Shown: positions 15,578 to 23,951 of the stretch, piece by piece
How the letters are laid out: every line of letters starts with the position of its first letter
Position numbering within the stretch: position 1 is the stretch's first letter
NCBI RefSeq assembly: GCF_044466355.1
Contig: NZ_JBITMQ010000004.1
Location: forward strand, 1-64,000
Direction: 5' to 3'
Source of the DNA: Actinophytocola sp044466355
GTDB lineage: Bacteria > Actinomycetota > Actinomycetes > Mycobacteriales > Pseudonocardiaceae
DNA: 64,000 nucleotides
Position numbers and translations under genes: made by a program
Notes under the pieces: model-generated
The model's input: only the letters and a program-made list of their open reading frames with translations
Databases searched by the model: none
Told to the model about the DNA's origin: nothing

Positions 15578-16861
15578 CACCCGCTTCAGGTACGGGTTCA
15601 CGAACTTGCCGTCGGGGTCCAGCTCCGCCCGCAACTTCGTGAAGTCGTCGAACCGGGGGTAGCGGGCACGCAGCTCCTCCGCGCCGAGCGAGTGCGTCTT
15701 CCCCCAGTGCGGCCGGCCGCCGACCGCGCCCGCCACCTGCTCGAACAGGTCGAAGTACGCCCGGTAGGGCATGCCGACGAACTGGTGCACCGCGATGTAC
15801 GCCGAGTCCCGCTCGTAGGCCGTCGACAGCCAGATGTCGTCGGCCGCCGCCACCCGGATCTCCACCGGGAACATCACCGGGTCCGGCAGCTCCGGCACCC
15901 GCTTCCGCAGCTCACCCAGCACCTCCGGCAGTGCCGCGCGGGGCACAGCGTACTCGGACTCCACGAACCGCACGTCCCGGTTCGTGACGAACACCTTGTG
16001 GGACACGTCCGAATAAGCCCGCGCCGACAGCACGGCCGACGACAAACGGTTGAGTGGTCGCACGAGCGGACGAACGGCCCTCCCGACACGACAAACGGCA
16101 CCGAACAGGGTGTTCTCCATGAACCGGTACTCGACGAACCGCCGTGTCGGCGACAGCGGCTCCGGTGTCGAACCGGCGGGGAGGCGGTTGTTGCGCTTCG
16201 TCAGAGCGTTGCGGCCGTACGGGAACCAATAGAACTCGAAGTGGTCGTTCTCCGCGCAGTTCCGGTCCAGGTTCGCGAGCACGTCGTCGAGCGGCTCGGG
16301 CCGTTCCGCCGCGGCCAGCACGAACGACGGCTCGGTCCGGAGCGTCACCGTCGACACCACACCGAACGCACCGAGCCCGACCCGGCCCGCCGCGAACAGC
16401 TCCGGCCGCTCGTCCGGCGAGCACGTCACCACCGACCCGTCGGCCAGCACCAGCTCCAGCGCGGCCACCTGCGTCGCGATCCCGCCGAACCGGGCGCCCG
16501 TGCCGTGCGTGCCCGTGGAGATGGCGCCCGCAATCGTTTGCGCGTCGATGTCGCCGAGGTTGGTCATGGCGAGCCCGAGCCGGTCCAGCTCGGCGTTGAG
16601 TGCACGCAGCGTGGTGCCGGACCGCACGGTGACCAGGCCGGTGTCGACGTCCGCCGACACGACACCGGTCCACGCGGACAGGTCGACCGCCCGGTCGTGC
16701 GCGGCGCCGACCGCGGTGAACGAATGGCCGCTGCCACGCGCCCGCACGGTCCGCCGCGCGCCCGCGACCGCCGAGGACAGCTCCTCGAGGTCCCTCGGCC
16801 GCACGACCTCGGTGGCGACCGCCGCCTCCGTACCCGCCCAGTTGCGCCACGCCGTCGTCAT
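15566..16861 (-). CDS. FAD-linked aldonolactone oxidoreductase (D-arabinono-1,4-lactone oxidase family)
   Basis: A 431-residue VAO-type flavoenzyme that oxidises sugar lactones (L-gulono-/D-arabinono-1,4-lactone in homologues). Its FAD domain contains RGSGHSFTAVG, whose His is the usual site of covalent FAD attachment, and GDIDAQTIAGAISTGTHG. The C-terminal ALO domain ends with PHWGKTHSL and DPDGKFVNPYLKRVLG, both diagnostic. The start at MTTAWRNWAG (16861) is chosen over a longer frame because the upstream residues are non-conserved and overlap the divergent promoter region. Confidence 0.88.
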   Translation of the reverse strand: MTTAWRNWAGTEAAVATEVVRPRDLEELSSAVAGARRTVRARGSGHSFTAVGAAHDRAVDLSAWTGVVSADVDTGLVTVRSGTTLRALNAELDRLGLAMTNLGDIDAQTIAGAISTGTHGTGARFGGIATQVAALELVLADGSVVTCSPDERPELFAAGRVGLGAFGVVSTVTLRTEPSFVLAAAERPEPLDDVLANLDRNCAENDHFEFYWFPYGRNALTKRNNRLPAGSTPEPLSPTRRFVEYRFMENTLFGAVCRVGRAVRPLVRPLNRLSSAVLSARAYSDVSHKVFVTNRDVRFVESEYAVPRAALPEVLGELRKRVPELPDPVMFPVEIRVAAADDIWLSTAYERDSAYIAVHQFVGMPYRAYFDLFEQVAGAVGGRPHWGKTHSLGAEELRARYPRFDDFTKLRAELDPDGKFVNPYLKRVLGV

Positions 16862-16941
16862 GCGGGGATCTTCGCAGGTCGTCGTGTCGCTCGATGCCCG
16901 GGTGGACATCGAGGTTCGCCTCGTGGCCGTACTGTTGGTTC

Positions 16942-18153
16942 GTGTCCGATGAGACGTCGCGTGCCCGCCTCGACGCGGCCACCAAACAGCTCGAAGCGCC
17001 CCTCGCCGTCGTCGATCTCGCCGCCTTCGACCGCAATGCCGACGACCTCGTGCGGCGGGCGGCCGGGCGGCCGATCCGGGTGGCCAGCAAGTCCGTGCGG
17101 TGCCGGTACCTCCTCGAACGGGTGCTGCGCCGCGACGGGTTCCGGGGTGTCATGGCCTACTCGCTGCCCGAGGCGCTCTGGCTCGCCGGGGAGTGGGCCG
17201 GCGGCGACCTGCGCGACGTCGACTTCCTCGTCGCCTACCCGACCGTCGACCACACGGCGCTGCGGCGGCTCGCCGCCGACGAGCGCGCCCGCGACCTGGT
17301 CACGATCATGGTCGACTCCGTCGCGCACCTCGACCTCGTCGACGCCGCCCTGGGAGACGGGCACCCCGAGATCCGGGTCTGTCTCGAACTGGACGTGTCC
17401 TGGCGGCCCCTCCTCGGGCGTGAGTTCGCTCACGTCGGCACCCGTCGGTCGCCGATCTTCACGGCCCGGCAGGCCGAGGTGCTGGCCACGGTGATCCGGC
17501 AGCGGCCGGGGTTCCGGCTCGTCGGCGTGATGGGTTACGAGGGGCAGATCGCCGGGCTCGGCGACCAGCCCGCGGGCAAACCGCTCATGGGCGCGGTGCT
17601 GCGGTGGATCCAGGACCGTTCGTCGCGGGAACTCGCCGTTCGGCGGGCGGACGCCGTTCGTCGCATCGGGGACCTGGAGTTCGTCAACGGTGGCGGCACC
17701 GGCAGCGTCGAGACCACCGGGCTCGACGAGTCGGTCACCGAGGTCGCGGCCGGTTCCGGGCTGATCGGGCCCACCCTGTTCGACCACTACCGGCGGTTCT
17801 CGCCGGACCCGGCCGTCCTGTTCGCGCTGCCGGTGGTGCGCAAGCCACGGCGGAGCACGGCCACCCTGTTCTCCGGCGGGTACATCGCGTCCGGGCCGCC
17901 CGGCAAGGACCGGTCGCCGACGCCGTACCTGCCCGCCGGCCTGTCACTCGTCGGGCTCGAGGGCGCAGGCGAGGTGCAGACGCCGGTCACCGGCCGCGCG
18001 GCGCGTGACCTGCGGGTGGGTGACCGTGTGTGGCTGCGGCACACGAAGGCCGGTGAGCTGGCCGAACGGTTCACCGAGTACCACGTGCTGGAGGGCGACC
18101 GGGTCACGCGGACCGTGCCGACCTACCGCGGCGAGGGCCGCTGCTTCGGCTAA
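16942..18153 (+). CDS. PLP-dependent amino acid deaminase/aldolase (alanine racemase N-terminal fold)
   Basis: A 403-residue fold-type III PLP enzyme resembling D-threonine aldolase/D-serine dehydratase. The PLP lysine is in IRVASKSVRC. The barrel continues to GVMGYEGQIAG and FVNGGGTGS (phosphate-binding loop). The C-terminal D-Ser-dehydratase-like domain contains WLRHTKAGE and ends with PTYRGEGRCF, where His and Cys could take part in metal binding. The start is the GTG of a VSDETSRARL opening. It is convergent with the TetR gene, whose stop overlaps its own. Confidence 0.83.
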   Translation: MSDETSRARLDAATKQLEAPLAVVDLAAFDRNADDLVRRAAGRPIRVASKSVRCRYLLERVLRRDGFRGVMAYSLPEALWLAGEWAGGDLRDVDFLVAYPTVDHTALRRLAADERARDLVTIMVDSVAHLDLVDAALGDGHPEIRVCLELDVSWRPLLGREFAHVGTRRSPIFTARQAEVLATVIRQRPGFRLVGVMGYEGQIAGLGDQPAGKPLMGAVLRWIQDRSSRELAVRRADAVRRIGDLEFVNGGGTGSVETTGLDESVTEVAAGSGLIGPTLFDHYRRFSPDPAVLFALPVVRKPRRSTATLFSGGYIASGPPGKDRSPTPYLPAGLSLVGLEGAGEVQTPVTGRAARDLRVGDRVWLRHTKAGELAERFTEYHVLEGDRVTRTVPTYRGEGRCFG

Positions 18154-18761
18154 CGCATCCGCCCGGCGAGGTAGGCCCGGACCACCTGCTTCGCCTCGTT
18201 GATCATCTCTTCCTCGTCGAAGAGCTTGCGGCGGAACGCCAGGGCGAGGATGGCGTCGCCGATCTCGCTCGCGACGGTGATCTGCCGGTAGAGGCTCTCG
18301 ACCGGCAGGTTGTGCTTGTTCGCGACGACGCCGGCGATCTGCTCGGCGATCACCGAGTTGTTGTCGCGGCCGTCCTCGATGAGCCGGATGTCGATGACGT
18401 CGCCGAACCGGACGTGGCTGAAACCGGGCACCGTCCGGTACATCTCGACGTAGATGTCGATGATCGTGTCGACGCCGTGCCACCAGTGTTCGAGGTGCTC
18501 CCAGTCGAGCCGCTTCTCGATCTCGCCGGTGAAGTGGTCGAGGTGGCGCTTGGTGAGCGCCTGCACCACCGCGCGCTTGTCGGGAAAGAACTGGTAGAGC
18601 GACCCGACGGCGACCCCGGCGCGTTCGGCGATCAGCGTCGTGGTGACGCCGTCGTAGCCGAGCTCGTCGATCAGGGTGGCGCAGGCCTCGAGCATCTGCT
18701 CGACACGCTTCGCGCTGCGCTGCTGCACGGGTTGCTTTCGCAACGGCACTTGGGTCGACAC
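18150..18761 (-). CDS. TetR family transcriptional regulator
   Basis: A 203-residue regulator. The N-terminal HTH spans about residues 10-60, with the family motif AERAGVAVGSLYQFFPDKRAVV. The ligand domain follows, with an aromatic and acidic surface (EHLEHWWHGVDTIIDIYVEMY). The GTG at 18761 has AGGA 8 bases upstream. A palindrome TGTATACA lies 44 bases upstream and may be its own operator. The regulated target is not evident; the neighbouring PLP enzyme is convergent, not divergent. Confidence 0.88.
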   Translation of the reverse strand: MSTQVPLRKQPVQQRSAKRVEQMLEACATLIDELGYDGVTTTLIAERAGVAVGSLYQFFPDKRAVVQALTKRHLDHFTGEIEKRLDWEHLEHWWHGVDTIIDIYVEMYRTVPGFSHVRFGDVIDIRLIEDGRDNNSVIAEQIAGVVANKHNLPVESLYRQITVASEIGDAILALAFRRKLFDEEEMINEAKQVVRAYLAGRMR

Positions 18762-18802
18762 AACACCATCCTGCCCCGAGCGGACCCGACCTTCCACCAG
18801 AT

Positions 18803-18813
18803 TGTGTATACAA
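18803..18813. promoter_or_regulatory. Candidate TetR autoregulatory operator
   Basis: TTGTGTATACAA surrounds the perfect 8-base palindrome TGTATACA (18805-18812), 44-51 bases upstream of the TetR GTG. Its AT-rich composition stands out and could also supply a -10 element. The operator role is inferred. Confidence 0.35.
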
Positions 18814-18859
18814 GCTGCCCCGAATGATGCAGAACGGTCCGGCAACTGGCACAGCACAC

Positions 18860-19016
18860 GGCCCCGGGCCGCGTAGTCGCGGGTCCGGGGCCGGTCGTTG
18901 GAGCCGAGAACCGATGCTGGTCGGGGGAGGGGTGTACTGCAGCACCGGTTCTCGGAGATCTTGCTGTGGCGGCGGTTCGTCCGTCTCGCTCGGGGGTGCG
19001 TACGAACGAACCGCCG
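18860..19016 (-). other. Three tandem stem-loops upstream of the TetR gene
   Basis: Three inverted repeats follow one another. First, GGCCCCGG/CCGGGGCC (18860-18867 with 18885-18892), with inner CGCG-TAGT-CGCG. Second, a 16-base arm CCGAGAACCGATGCTG with CAGCACCGGTTCTCGG (18904-18919, 18940-18955; one mismatch). Third, CGGCGGTTCGT with ACGAACCGCCG (18970-18980, 19006-19016; perfect). They fill most of the 322-base interval between the Cys-motif gene (ends 19084) and the TetR start (18761). They could be a terminator cluster, an attenuating leader or a structured RNA. Confidence 0.6.
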
Positions 19017-19083
19017 GCCACAGGTGGCGTCCCTCCGGGCCACGCGCCGCGCGGGGTCGCGGCGGGCGAGGGAGCGCCCTCGT

Positions 19084-19437
19084 TTACCTGGTGCCCGTGG
19101 CCAGCCGGCCGGTGTGCGTCACACGTGTGCGGGCCGCGTGACGGGCGGGCTGCGGTGTAGGCGCGAGCCCGCCGGCAACCAGGTGCTCGTAGGCGGCCTG
19201 CCACACAGAGCAAGGCGCCTTCTGTTGCCGCCACCGCGACGAGCACGCGGGGCAGTTTCCCTTCTCGTCGGGCTCGTGGGCGGCGAGCATCGCCCGCCAG
19301 CCCTCGGTCAGCCTGGGAAGTTCGGAACGTGCCACGGACAGCAGGGACGGTGCGTCCGCGCGGTTGGCCAGCTCCGACAGCATGTCGAGCCGTTCCCACA
19401 CCGCGTTGCGGAGCACCTGTCCGAGGATCTCGTCCAT
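19084..19437 (-). CDS. Small protein with Cys motif, accessory to the HTH-TPR regulator
   Basis: A 117-residue, largely helical protein with the motif CPACSSRWRQQKAPCSVW, giving Cys-x2-Cys and a third Cys 12 residues on, possibly a zinc or redox site. The C-terminal 25 residues are basic and probably disordered. I recall similar small Cys-containing proteins near Xre/TPR regulators in Pseudonocardiales, but know no function. It lies 13 bases after the 87-residue gene on the same strand and so forms a two-gene unit divergent from the regulator. Confidence 0.7.
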   Translation of the reverse strand: MDEILGQVLRNAVWERLDMLSELANRADAPSLLSVARSELPRLTEGWRAMLAAHEPDEKGNCPACSSRWRQQKAPCSVWQAAYEHLVAGGLAPTPQPARHAARTRVTHTGRLATGTR

Positions 19438-19450
19438 CGAAACGTCACCG

Positions 19451-19714
19451 CTACCTTTCCGCCTGCTCGGCGGCCTCGCGAAGCGCGGTGCGCAGCTGGC
19501 CGAGCTGGCCAGACGTCAGCACCGCGGTTTCGCCCGGCGGCCCTACCAGGACCACCCGATTACGTTCTACGAGCACGGTGAGACAGCGCTCCCGGTTGAC
19601 GACATCGCCACAGTTGATGCGCCAGACCTTTCGCCCGAGAGCCGAACCGTGCAGCTCGCGGTGGTCCGCATCCTCGGCATCGCTGCGAGGTGGTGCCGTT
19701 CTGACCAGTTCCAC
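19451..19714 (-). CDS. Small conserved hypothetical protein
   Basis: An 87-residue product with a central beta-rich portion (RCLTVLVERNRVVLVGPPG) and a helical tail (SGQLGQLRTALREAAEQ). The GTG at 19714 is preceded by AGGGA; a TTG-initiated longer frame to 19753 is possible. First gene of the minus-strand pair divergent from the HTH-TPR regulator at 19931; the 216-base gap between them should contain both promoters. Function unknown. Confidence 0.7.
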   Translation of the reverse strand: MELVRTAPPRSDAEDADHRELHGSALGRKVWRINCGDVVNRERCLTVLVERNRVVLVGPPGETAVLTSGQLGQLRTALREAAEQAER

Positions 19715-19930
19715 AGTCCCGGCTTCCCTCCGTGCTCGTACGCTTACAAGCAACTACATTGGTGGCTTGAGACACAGATTGGTGCGTCATAGCGCCGATC
19801 GGCGGCCGTCCCACGGTAAGCGGTCGAGTAACTTCGGTCGGGCCGATCAGGTTCACCGATCCGGACTTTTAGTAGCTCGTGAAGTGCGCTTACTCTGCGC
19901 CTGACGCCCAGCGGACTGTGAGGGGGCGGA

Positions 19931-21322
19931 ATGAACTCCATCGGGTCTCAGAGCTCTTCTGTTACGCCAGAGGCGTGGGAAGACCAGGAGATGCGGAACG
20001 CGCTCGCCGCGCGGGAGGTCAGCACGATCTACAAGCTGCTACGGCGCAAGGGCGTGTCACAGCGCCAGATCGCCGCGATGACCGGTCAGTCACAGTCCGA
20101 GGTGTCGGAGATCCTCAAGGGTCGTCAGGTCATGGCCTACGACGTCCTGGTCCGGATCGCCGACGGCCTGGGTGTCCCCAGGGGATACATGGGCCTCGCG
20201 TACGACGAAGTCACCGCGCAGCGGGTGGCCGAGCGGAGCGAGACCCCGGAGGCTGAGGAGCCGGAGAACGTGAAGCGTCGGAAGTTCCTTGCGCACGCCG
20301 CCGCGGTCGCGGTGGGTGCGCATGTGCTCGGCGCGGACTCAGGATCGTGGGTGTCCAACCCGGTGTTGACGCCGGCGCCCGGCCGGATCGGCATGACCGA
20401 CGTCCGGCAGGTCGAGGCCGCGACCAGGGCACTCCGCTCGCTGGACTACCAGTACGGGGGCGGGTTCTGCCGCGACGCGGTGGTCGCCCAGCTGTCCTGG
20501 GGCCAGCAGATGCTCAACTCGTCGGGGGCCGACGTCGTCAAGCAGCGGCTCCACGTCGCGCTCGCCGACCTGCACAACCTCGCGGGCTGGACGTCGTTCG
20601 ACGTCGGCCTCATCGACTCCGCGCGCAACCACTTCGGCCGAGCGCTGGAGCTGGCGAAGGCGGGCGAGAGCGACGAGCTGGTCGCCAACATCCTGTACCG
20701 CATGGGCCGGGTCTACCTGCACAAGGAAGCCCCGGACGACGCGCTGAAGATGTTCCAGCTCGGTCAGATCGCGGCCCAGCAGTCCGGGTCCGAGCTGGCC
20801 GTCGCGGTCATCTGCGCGAACCAGGCCTGGGCCTACGCGATGATGGGTCACGAAGAGCAGACGATGAAGCTCATCGGCAGAACCCGTGACGAGTTCGCCC
20901 GCTCCAACCACGGCGAGGCCGCGGACTGGGTGAAGTTCTTCAACGAGGACGACGTCTACTCGATGATCGGCACCGTGCACACGGTGCTCGCCCAGAAGGT
21001 CGACGCGCGGCACACGAAGTACGCGATCCCCGCGCTGACCAGGGCGATCGACTCCTACGGCGACGAGGTCGCGCGCAACAAGGCGTTCAACCTGTCCTCG
21101 CTCGCGACGAACCACCTGCTCGACGGCGACATCGACCACGGCTCGAAGGTGGGTGTGCAGGCCGTCGACCTGGCGCAGCACCTGAAGTCCAAGCGCGTCC
21201 GGGACCGGCTGGAGCCGCTGCGGGTCGAGGCGGAGAAGCGGCGCAACTTCACCGACGCCCGGGAGCTGGCGGACCTCATCGGCCGGTTCACCGACGACGA
21301 CCACGGCGCCACCGCGGTGTGA
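19931..21322 (+). CDS. HTH (Xre) and TPR-repeat regulatory protein
   Basis: A 463-residue protein with an Xre-type helix-turn-helix (about 30-80, GVSQRQIAAMTGQSQSEVSEILKG read in two pieces: GVSQRQIAAMTG and QSQSEVSEILKG), a linker with a hydrophobic stretch (FLAHAAAVAVGAHVL) and a C-terminal array of TPR-like helical pairs (about 150-440). Proteins of this layout are frequent in actinobacteria, often beside small accessory proteins. The ATG follows GAGGGGGCGG. The phosphotransferase gene starts 10 bases after it. It may bind DNA under control of a ligand or peptide sensed by the TPRs; this is inference. Confidence 0.87.
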   Translation: MNSIGSQSSSVTPEAWEDQEMRNALAAREVSTIYKLLRRKGVSQRQIAAMTGQSQSEVSEILKGRQVMAYDVLVRIADGLGVPRGYMGLAYDEVTAQRVAERSETPEAEEPENVKRRKFLAHAAAVAVGAHVLGADSGSWVSNPVLTPAPGRIGMTDVRQVEAATRALRSLDYQYGGGFCRDAVVAQLSWGQQMLNSSGADVVKQRLHVALADLHNLAGWTSFDVGLIDSARNHFGRALELAKAGESDELVANILYRMGRVYLHKEAPDDALKMFQLGQIAAQQSGSELAVAVICANQAWAYAMMGHEEQTMKLIGRTRDEFARSNHGEAADWVKFFNEDDVYSMIGTVHTVLAQKVDARHTKYAIPALTRAIDSYGDEVARNKAFNLSSLATNHLLDGDIDHGSKVGVQAVDLAQHLKSKRVRDRLEPLRVEAEKRRNFTDARELADLIGRFTDDDHGATAV

Positions 21323-21332
21323 CGAGGCCGAC

Positions 21333-22274
21333 GTGACCGTGCTGCCGATCCCCGAGTCCGCGGAGTCGCTCTCGGACGCGACCCGGGGCGGTCCGTTCTC
21401 CGGCGAGCGTCTCGCCGAGGCGCTGACCGGGGTGTGCGCGGCGGCCGGGTTCGACCCGGAGGGCGCGACGCTCATCAAGTGCACGGCCAACGCCGTGTTC
21501 CGGCTGGCCGGTGCCCCCGTGGTGGTCCGCATCGGCGCCTCGACGGCCCTGAACCACCGGGTGGAGAAGGTCGTCCACGTGGCCACGTGGCTGGCCGAAC
21601 ACGACGTGCCCGCCGTGCGCCTGCTGCCGGGAGTGCCGCAGCCGGTCACCCATGACGGCTACGTCGCCACCATCTGGGAGGCGGTGCCGGTCGGCGGCAA
21701 ACGGCCACGCGGCCGTGACCTGGGCAAACTGTTACGTCGCATCCACGACCTGCCCGAGCCCGCGTCGTGGCTGCCGCCGTGGCGACCGCTCGCCGACGTG
21801 GCGGCGCGGATCGGCGAGGCCACCGACCTCGATGACGCCGACCTGGCGTTCCTCCAGGACCGCTACGCCGAGGTGTCCGACCAGCTGTCGCGCCTGGAGT
21901 TCCCGTCTCCACCGTCGCTGGTCCACGGCGACGCCCACCTCGGCAACCTCATCCCCGGCCCGGCGGGTCCGGTGCTGTGCGACTTCGACTCCTCCAGCTA
22001 CGGCCCGCCCGAGTGGGACCTGACGCCGCTGGCCGTGGGCGTGATCCGGTTCGGGGAACCGGCGGGCCGGTACCGGGAGCTGGTCCGCACGTACGGCATG
22101 GACGTGACCAGGTGGCGGGGTTTTCCCGTGCTGCGCGCGGTGCGCGAGCTGAAGCTCATCACCAGCGTGCTGCCGATCATCGGGACCCGGCCCGCGGTGC
22201 GCGCGGAGCTGCTCCGGCGGATGGCGGATGTCCGTTCGGGTAACACGTCCGCCCGCTGGGCCCGCTACACGTGA
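21333..22274 (+). CDS. Aminoglycoside phosphotransferase (APH)-family kinase
   Basis: A 313-residue small-molecule kinase-fold protein. The catalytic loop is LVHGDAHLGNLI (HGDxHxxN) and the metal-binding motif is CDFDSSSYGPPEWDL. N-lobe is short with VVVRIG as the likely ATP-lysine strand, in which Arg stands at the usual Lys position. It is co-transcribed with the HTH-TPR regulator (10-base gap). Substrate unknown; APH-family members phosphorylate aminoglycosides, choline, homoserine and other metabolites, so a resistance role should not be assumed. Confidence 0.85.
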   Translation: MTVLPIPESAESLSDATRGGPFSGERLAEALTGVCAAAGFDPEGATLIKCTANAVFRLAGAPVVVRIGASTALNHRVEKVVHVATWLAEHDVPAVRLLPGVPQPVTHDGYVATIWEAVPVGGKRPRGRDLGKLLRRIHDLPEPASWLPPWRPLADVAARIGEATDLDDADLAFLQDRYAEVSDQLSRLEFPSPPSLVHGDAHLGNLIPGPAGPVLCDFDSSSYGPPEWDLTPLAVGVIRFGEPAGRYRELVRTYGMDVTRWRGFPVLRAVRELKLITSVLPIIGTRPAVRAELLRRMADVRSGNTSARWARYT

Positions 22275-22411
22275 TCCTTCCGGCCCAGTCGCCGTAACGC
22301 TGCGTCGCCGGTTTCCGACACCTCTGGTGTGCCAGCGGGCTGGTCTTCGCAGGTCGTGGCCGTTCTCCGGAAATTTCACTCGATTGGGCGACTGGGAAGG
22401 GTAGTCGTTTG

Positions 22412-22458
22412 CGGGGAGCACGCTACGCTGTGTCGAACTAGCCTCTATCCGCTCCCCG
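22412..22458 (+). promoter_or_regulatory. Inverted repeat in the leader of the 22476 gene
   Basis: CGGGGAGC (22412-22419) pairs perfectly with GCTCCCCG (22451-22458), ending 17 bases before the predicted GTG start. It could be a leader hairpin or operator pair; the 31-base loop makes a simple terminator unlikely. Confidence 0.3.
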
Positions 22459-22475
22459 AACGAGGTGTCCGCCAG

Positions 22476-22778
22476 GTGGCTAGGGTGATCAAGCAGAGTC
22501 GCAGGGCGCGGCGCGCTCTCGCGTCCGCGCGGGTTCTCGACCAGGTCGTCGAGAACCAGCTGCCGCTTGTCGCCCGTCTGCCGGAGGGCCGGAGCAGGAC
22601 GCGGGCGGCGGACTTCCTCGCCGAGCTGGTCCTGCTGTCGCAGGCCTACCGGCACCACGCGGAGGGCTGGATCACCCGTCGCGAACTGGAGCGGCGCGGT
22701 CACGCGACCATGCGGAAGCTGACCGATATCCGTCAGCGCTCTCCTCTGTCGCACACGCAGTTCACCGAGCAGGACTGA
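22476..22778 (+). CDS. Small helical hypothetical protein
   Basis: A 100-residue, strongly basic, helical protein opening VARVIKQSRRARRALASARV. No TM or signal peptide. The GTG at 22476 is chosen because homology-like composition and helical heptads begin there; longer in-frame sequence upstream contains the leader inverted repeat and looks non-coding. No known domain recognised. Confidence 0.65.
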   Translation: MARVIKQSRRARRALASARVLDQVVENQLPLVARLPEGRSRTRAADFLAELVLLSQAYRHHAEGWITRRELERRGHATMRKLTDIRQRSPLSHTQFTEQD

Positions 22779-22790
22779 CCATTCACCGTT

Positions 22791-22806
22791 GGCCCGATTT
22801 CGGGCC
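22791..22806. terminator. Hairpin between convergent genes
   Basis: GGCCCG-ATTT-CGGGCC lies 13 bases after the stop of the helical protein gene and faces the end of copD. A 6-base perfect GC stem with no T-tract: weak bidirectional terminator candidate. Confidence 0.35.
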
Positions 22807-22928
22807 TGCCGCGGGACTTGTGGCCCAGCACACATCTGTTGTCGAACGCCGAACGGTCGTCGGTGTGCCGCTTACCGTTCACCGCCACCGAACCAGGTGC
22901 TGAATCGTGCAAGACAGGCAACCGAAAC

Positions 22929-23951
22929 CTAGCCGACCGGCGTCCGCGTCAGCACGACCGCGAACCCGAACGCCGCGCACATGACAGCGAGTTCGAGCGC
23001 CGCCCAGCCGATCAGCGCGGTCCGCTGGTGGCGGACGATGCCGGGCAGCAGCCGCCACCGGATGTTGGCGCCGAGCGCGGCCAGGCCAGCGAAACACGCC
23101 ATCTTGAGGACCACGAGCGTCCCGTAGCCGGTGCCGAAGAGCACCTCGACCAGGTTCCTGCCCGGCACCGACGTCAGCTCCACCGCCGCGTTGAACAACC
23201 CGGTCGCCGCGACCACGCACAGGCAGGCGGTCGCGAGCTTCGAGAACCGGGGCAGCGTGTGCGCCAGCAGCGTGCGGTTCGTCGCGACCACCACCGCGAC
23301 CGCACCGAGCCCGCCGGTCCAGACGGCCGCACCCAGCACGTGCAGCTCCATCGAGATCATCGCGTAGTCCTGCCAGCGCCAGTCCGTGGCGTGCCCGGTG
23401 ACCGGCAGCGGCAGCAACGCGAACAGCGCGACGGCCGCCCGCAGCTCGGCGGGCACCGCCTCACCGGCCCGCACCGCCCACAGCGACAGCCCGCACGAGA
23501 CGAGCGCGACCGCGGCGACGAACACCAGCGCCTTGCCCGCGCTCACCGTCACCACGTACTCGCTGACCAACCCGAACGAGATGCCCGCCGCGTCCGGCAG
23601 CACCTCGGCGGTCTGCAGGACCAACGTGACCAGCGCGCACACGGCGAGCGCCAGCGCGCTGAACGCGGCCGCCCGCCGCGCGCCGAGCAGGACCCGTTCC
23701 GCTCCCTTCGGCCGGGCGAGCCCGACGAGGATCGGCAGCAGGTTCAGCCCCACGGTGGCGACGGCGGCCAGGTCGAACAGGACCCGGACGACCGGCAGGC
23801 CGTACCGGACCACCGCGTCCGGCTCGAGCACGCCCGTGATCGGGCGCACCGGGGTGAGCACGAGACCGACGAGCACCGCGAGCAGTGCCGCGCCGATCCC
23901 GATCCCGACCAGGTGCAGCCGGGAGAACGCGGTGGTCCGGCCGGAGGTCAT
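22929..23951 (-). CDS. copD: Copper resistance protein CopD-family membrane protein
   Basis: A 340-residue membrane protein with 8-9 TM segments. The CopD signature region includes PVTGHATDW, SMELHVLGAAVWTGGLG and an NAAVELTSV segment, with His residues suitable for copper coordination within the membrane. CopD is thought to import copper delivered by periplasmic/exported CopC. The start overlaps the copC stop by 4 bases, and it is the last gene of the four-gene unit. Confidence 0.88.
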   Translation of the reverse strand: MTSGRTTAFSRLHLVGIGIGAALLAVLVGLVLTPVRPITGVLEPDAVVRYGLPVVRVLFDLAAVATVGLNLLPILVGLARPKGAERVLLGARRAAAFSALALAVCALVTLVLQTAEVLPDAAGISFGLVSEYVVTVSAGKALVFVAAVALVSCGLSLWAVRAGEAVPAELRAAVALFALLPLPVTGHATDWRWQDYAMISMELHVLGAAVWTGGLGAVAVVVATNRTLLAHTLPRFSKLATACLCVVAATGLFNAAVELTSVPGRNLVEVLFGTGYGTLVVLKMACFAGLAALGANIRWRLLPGIVRHQRTALIGWAALELAVMCAAFGFAVVLTRTPVG

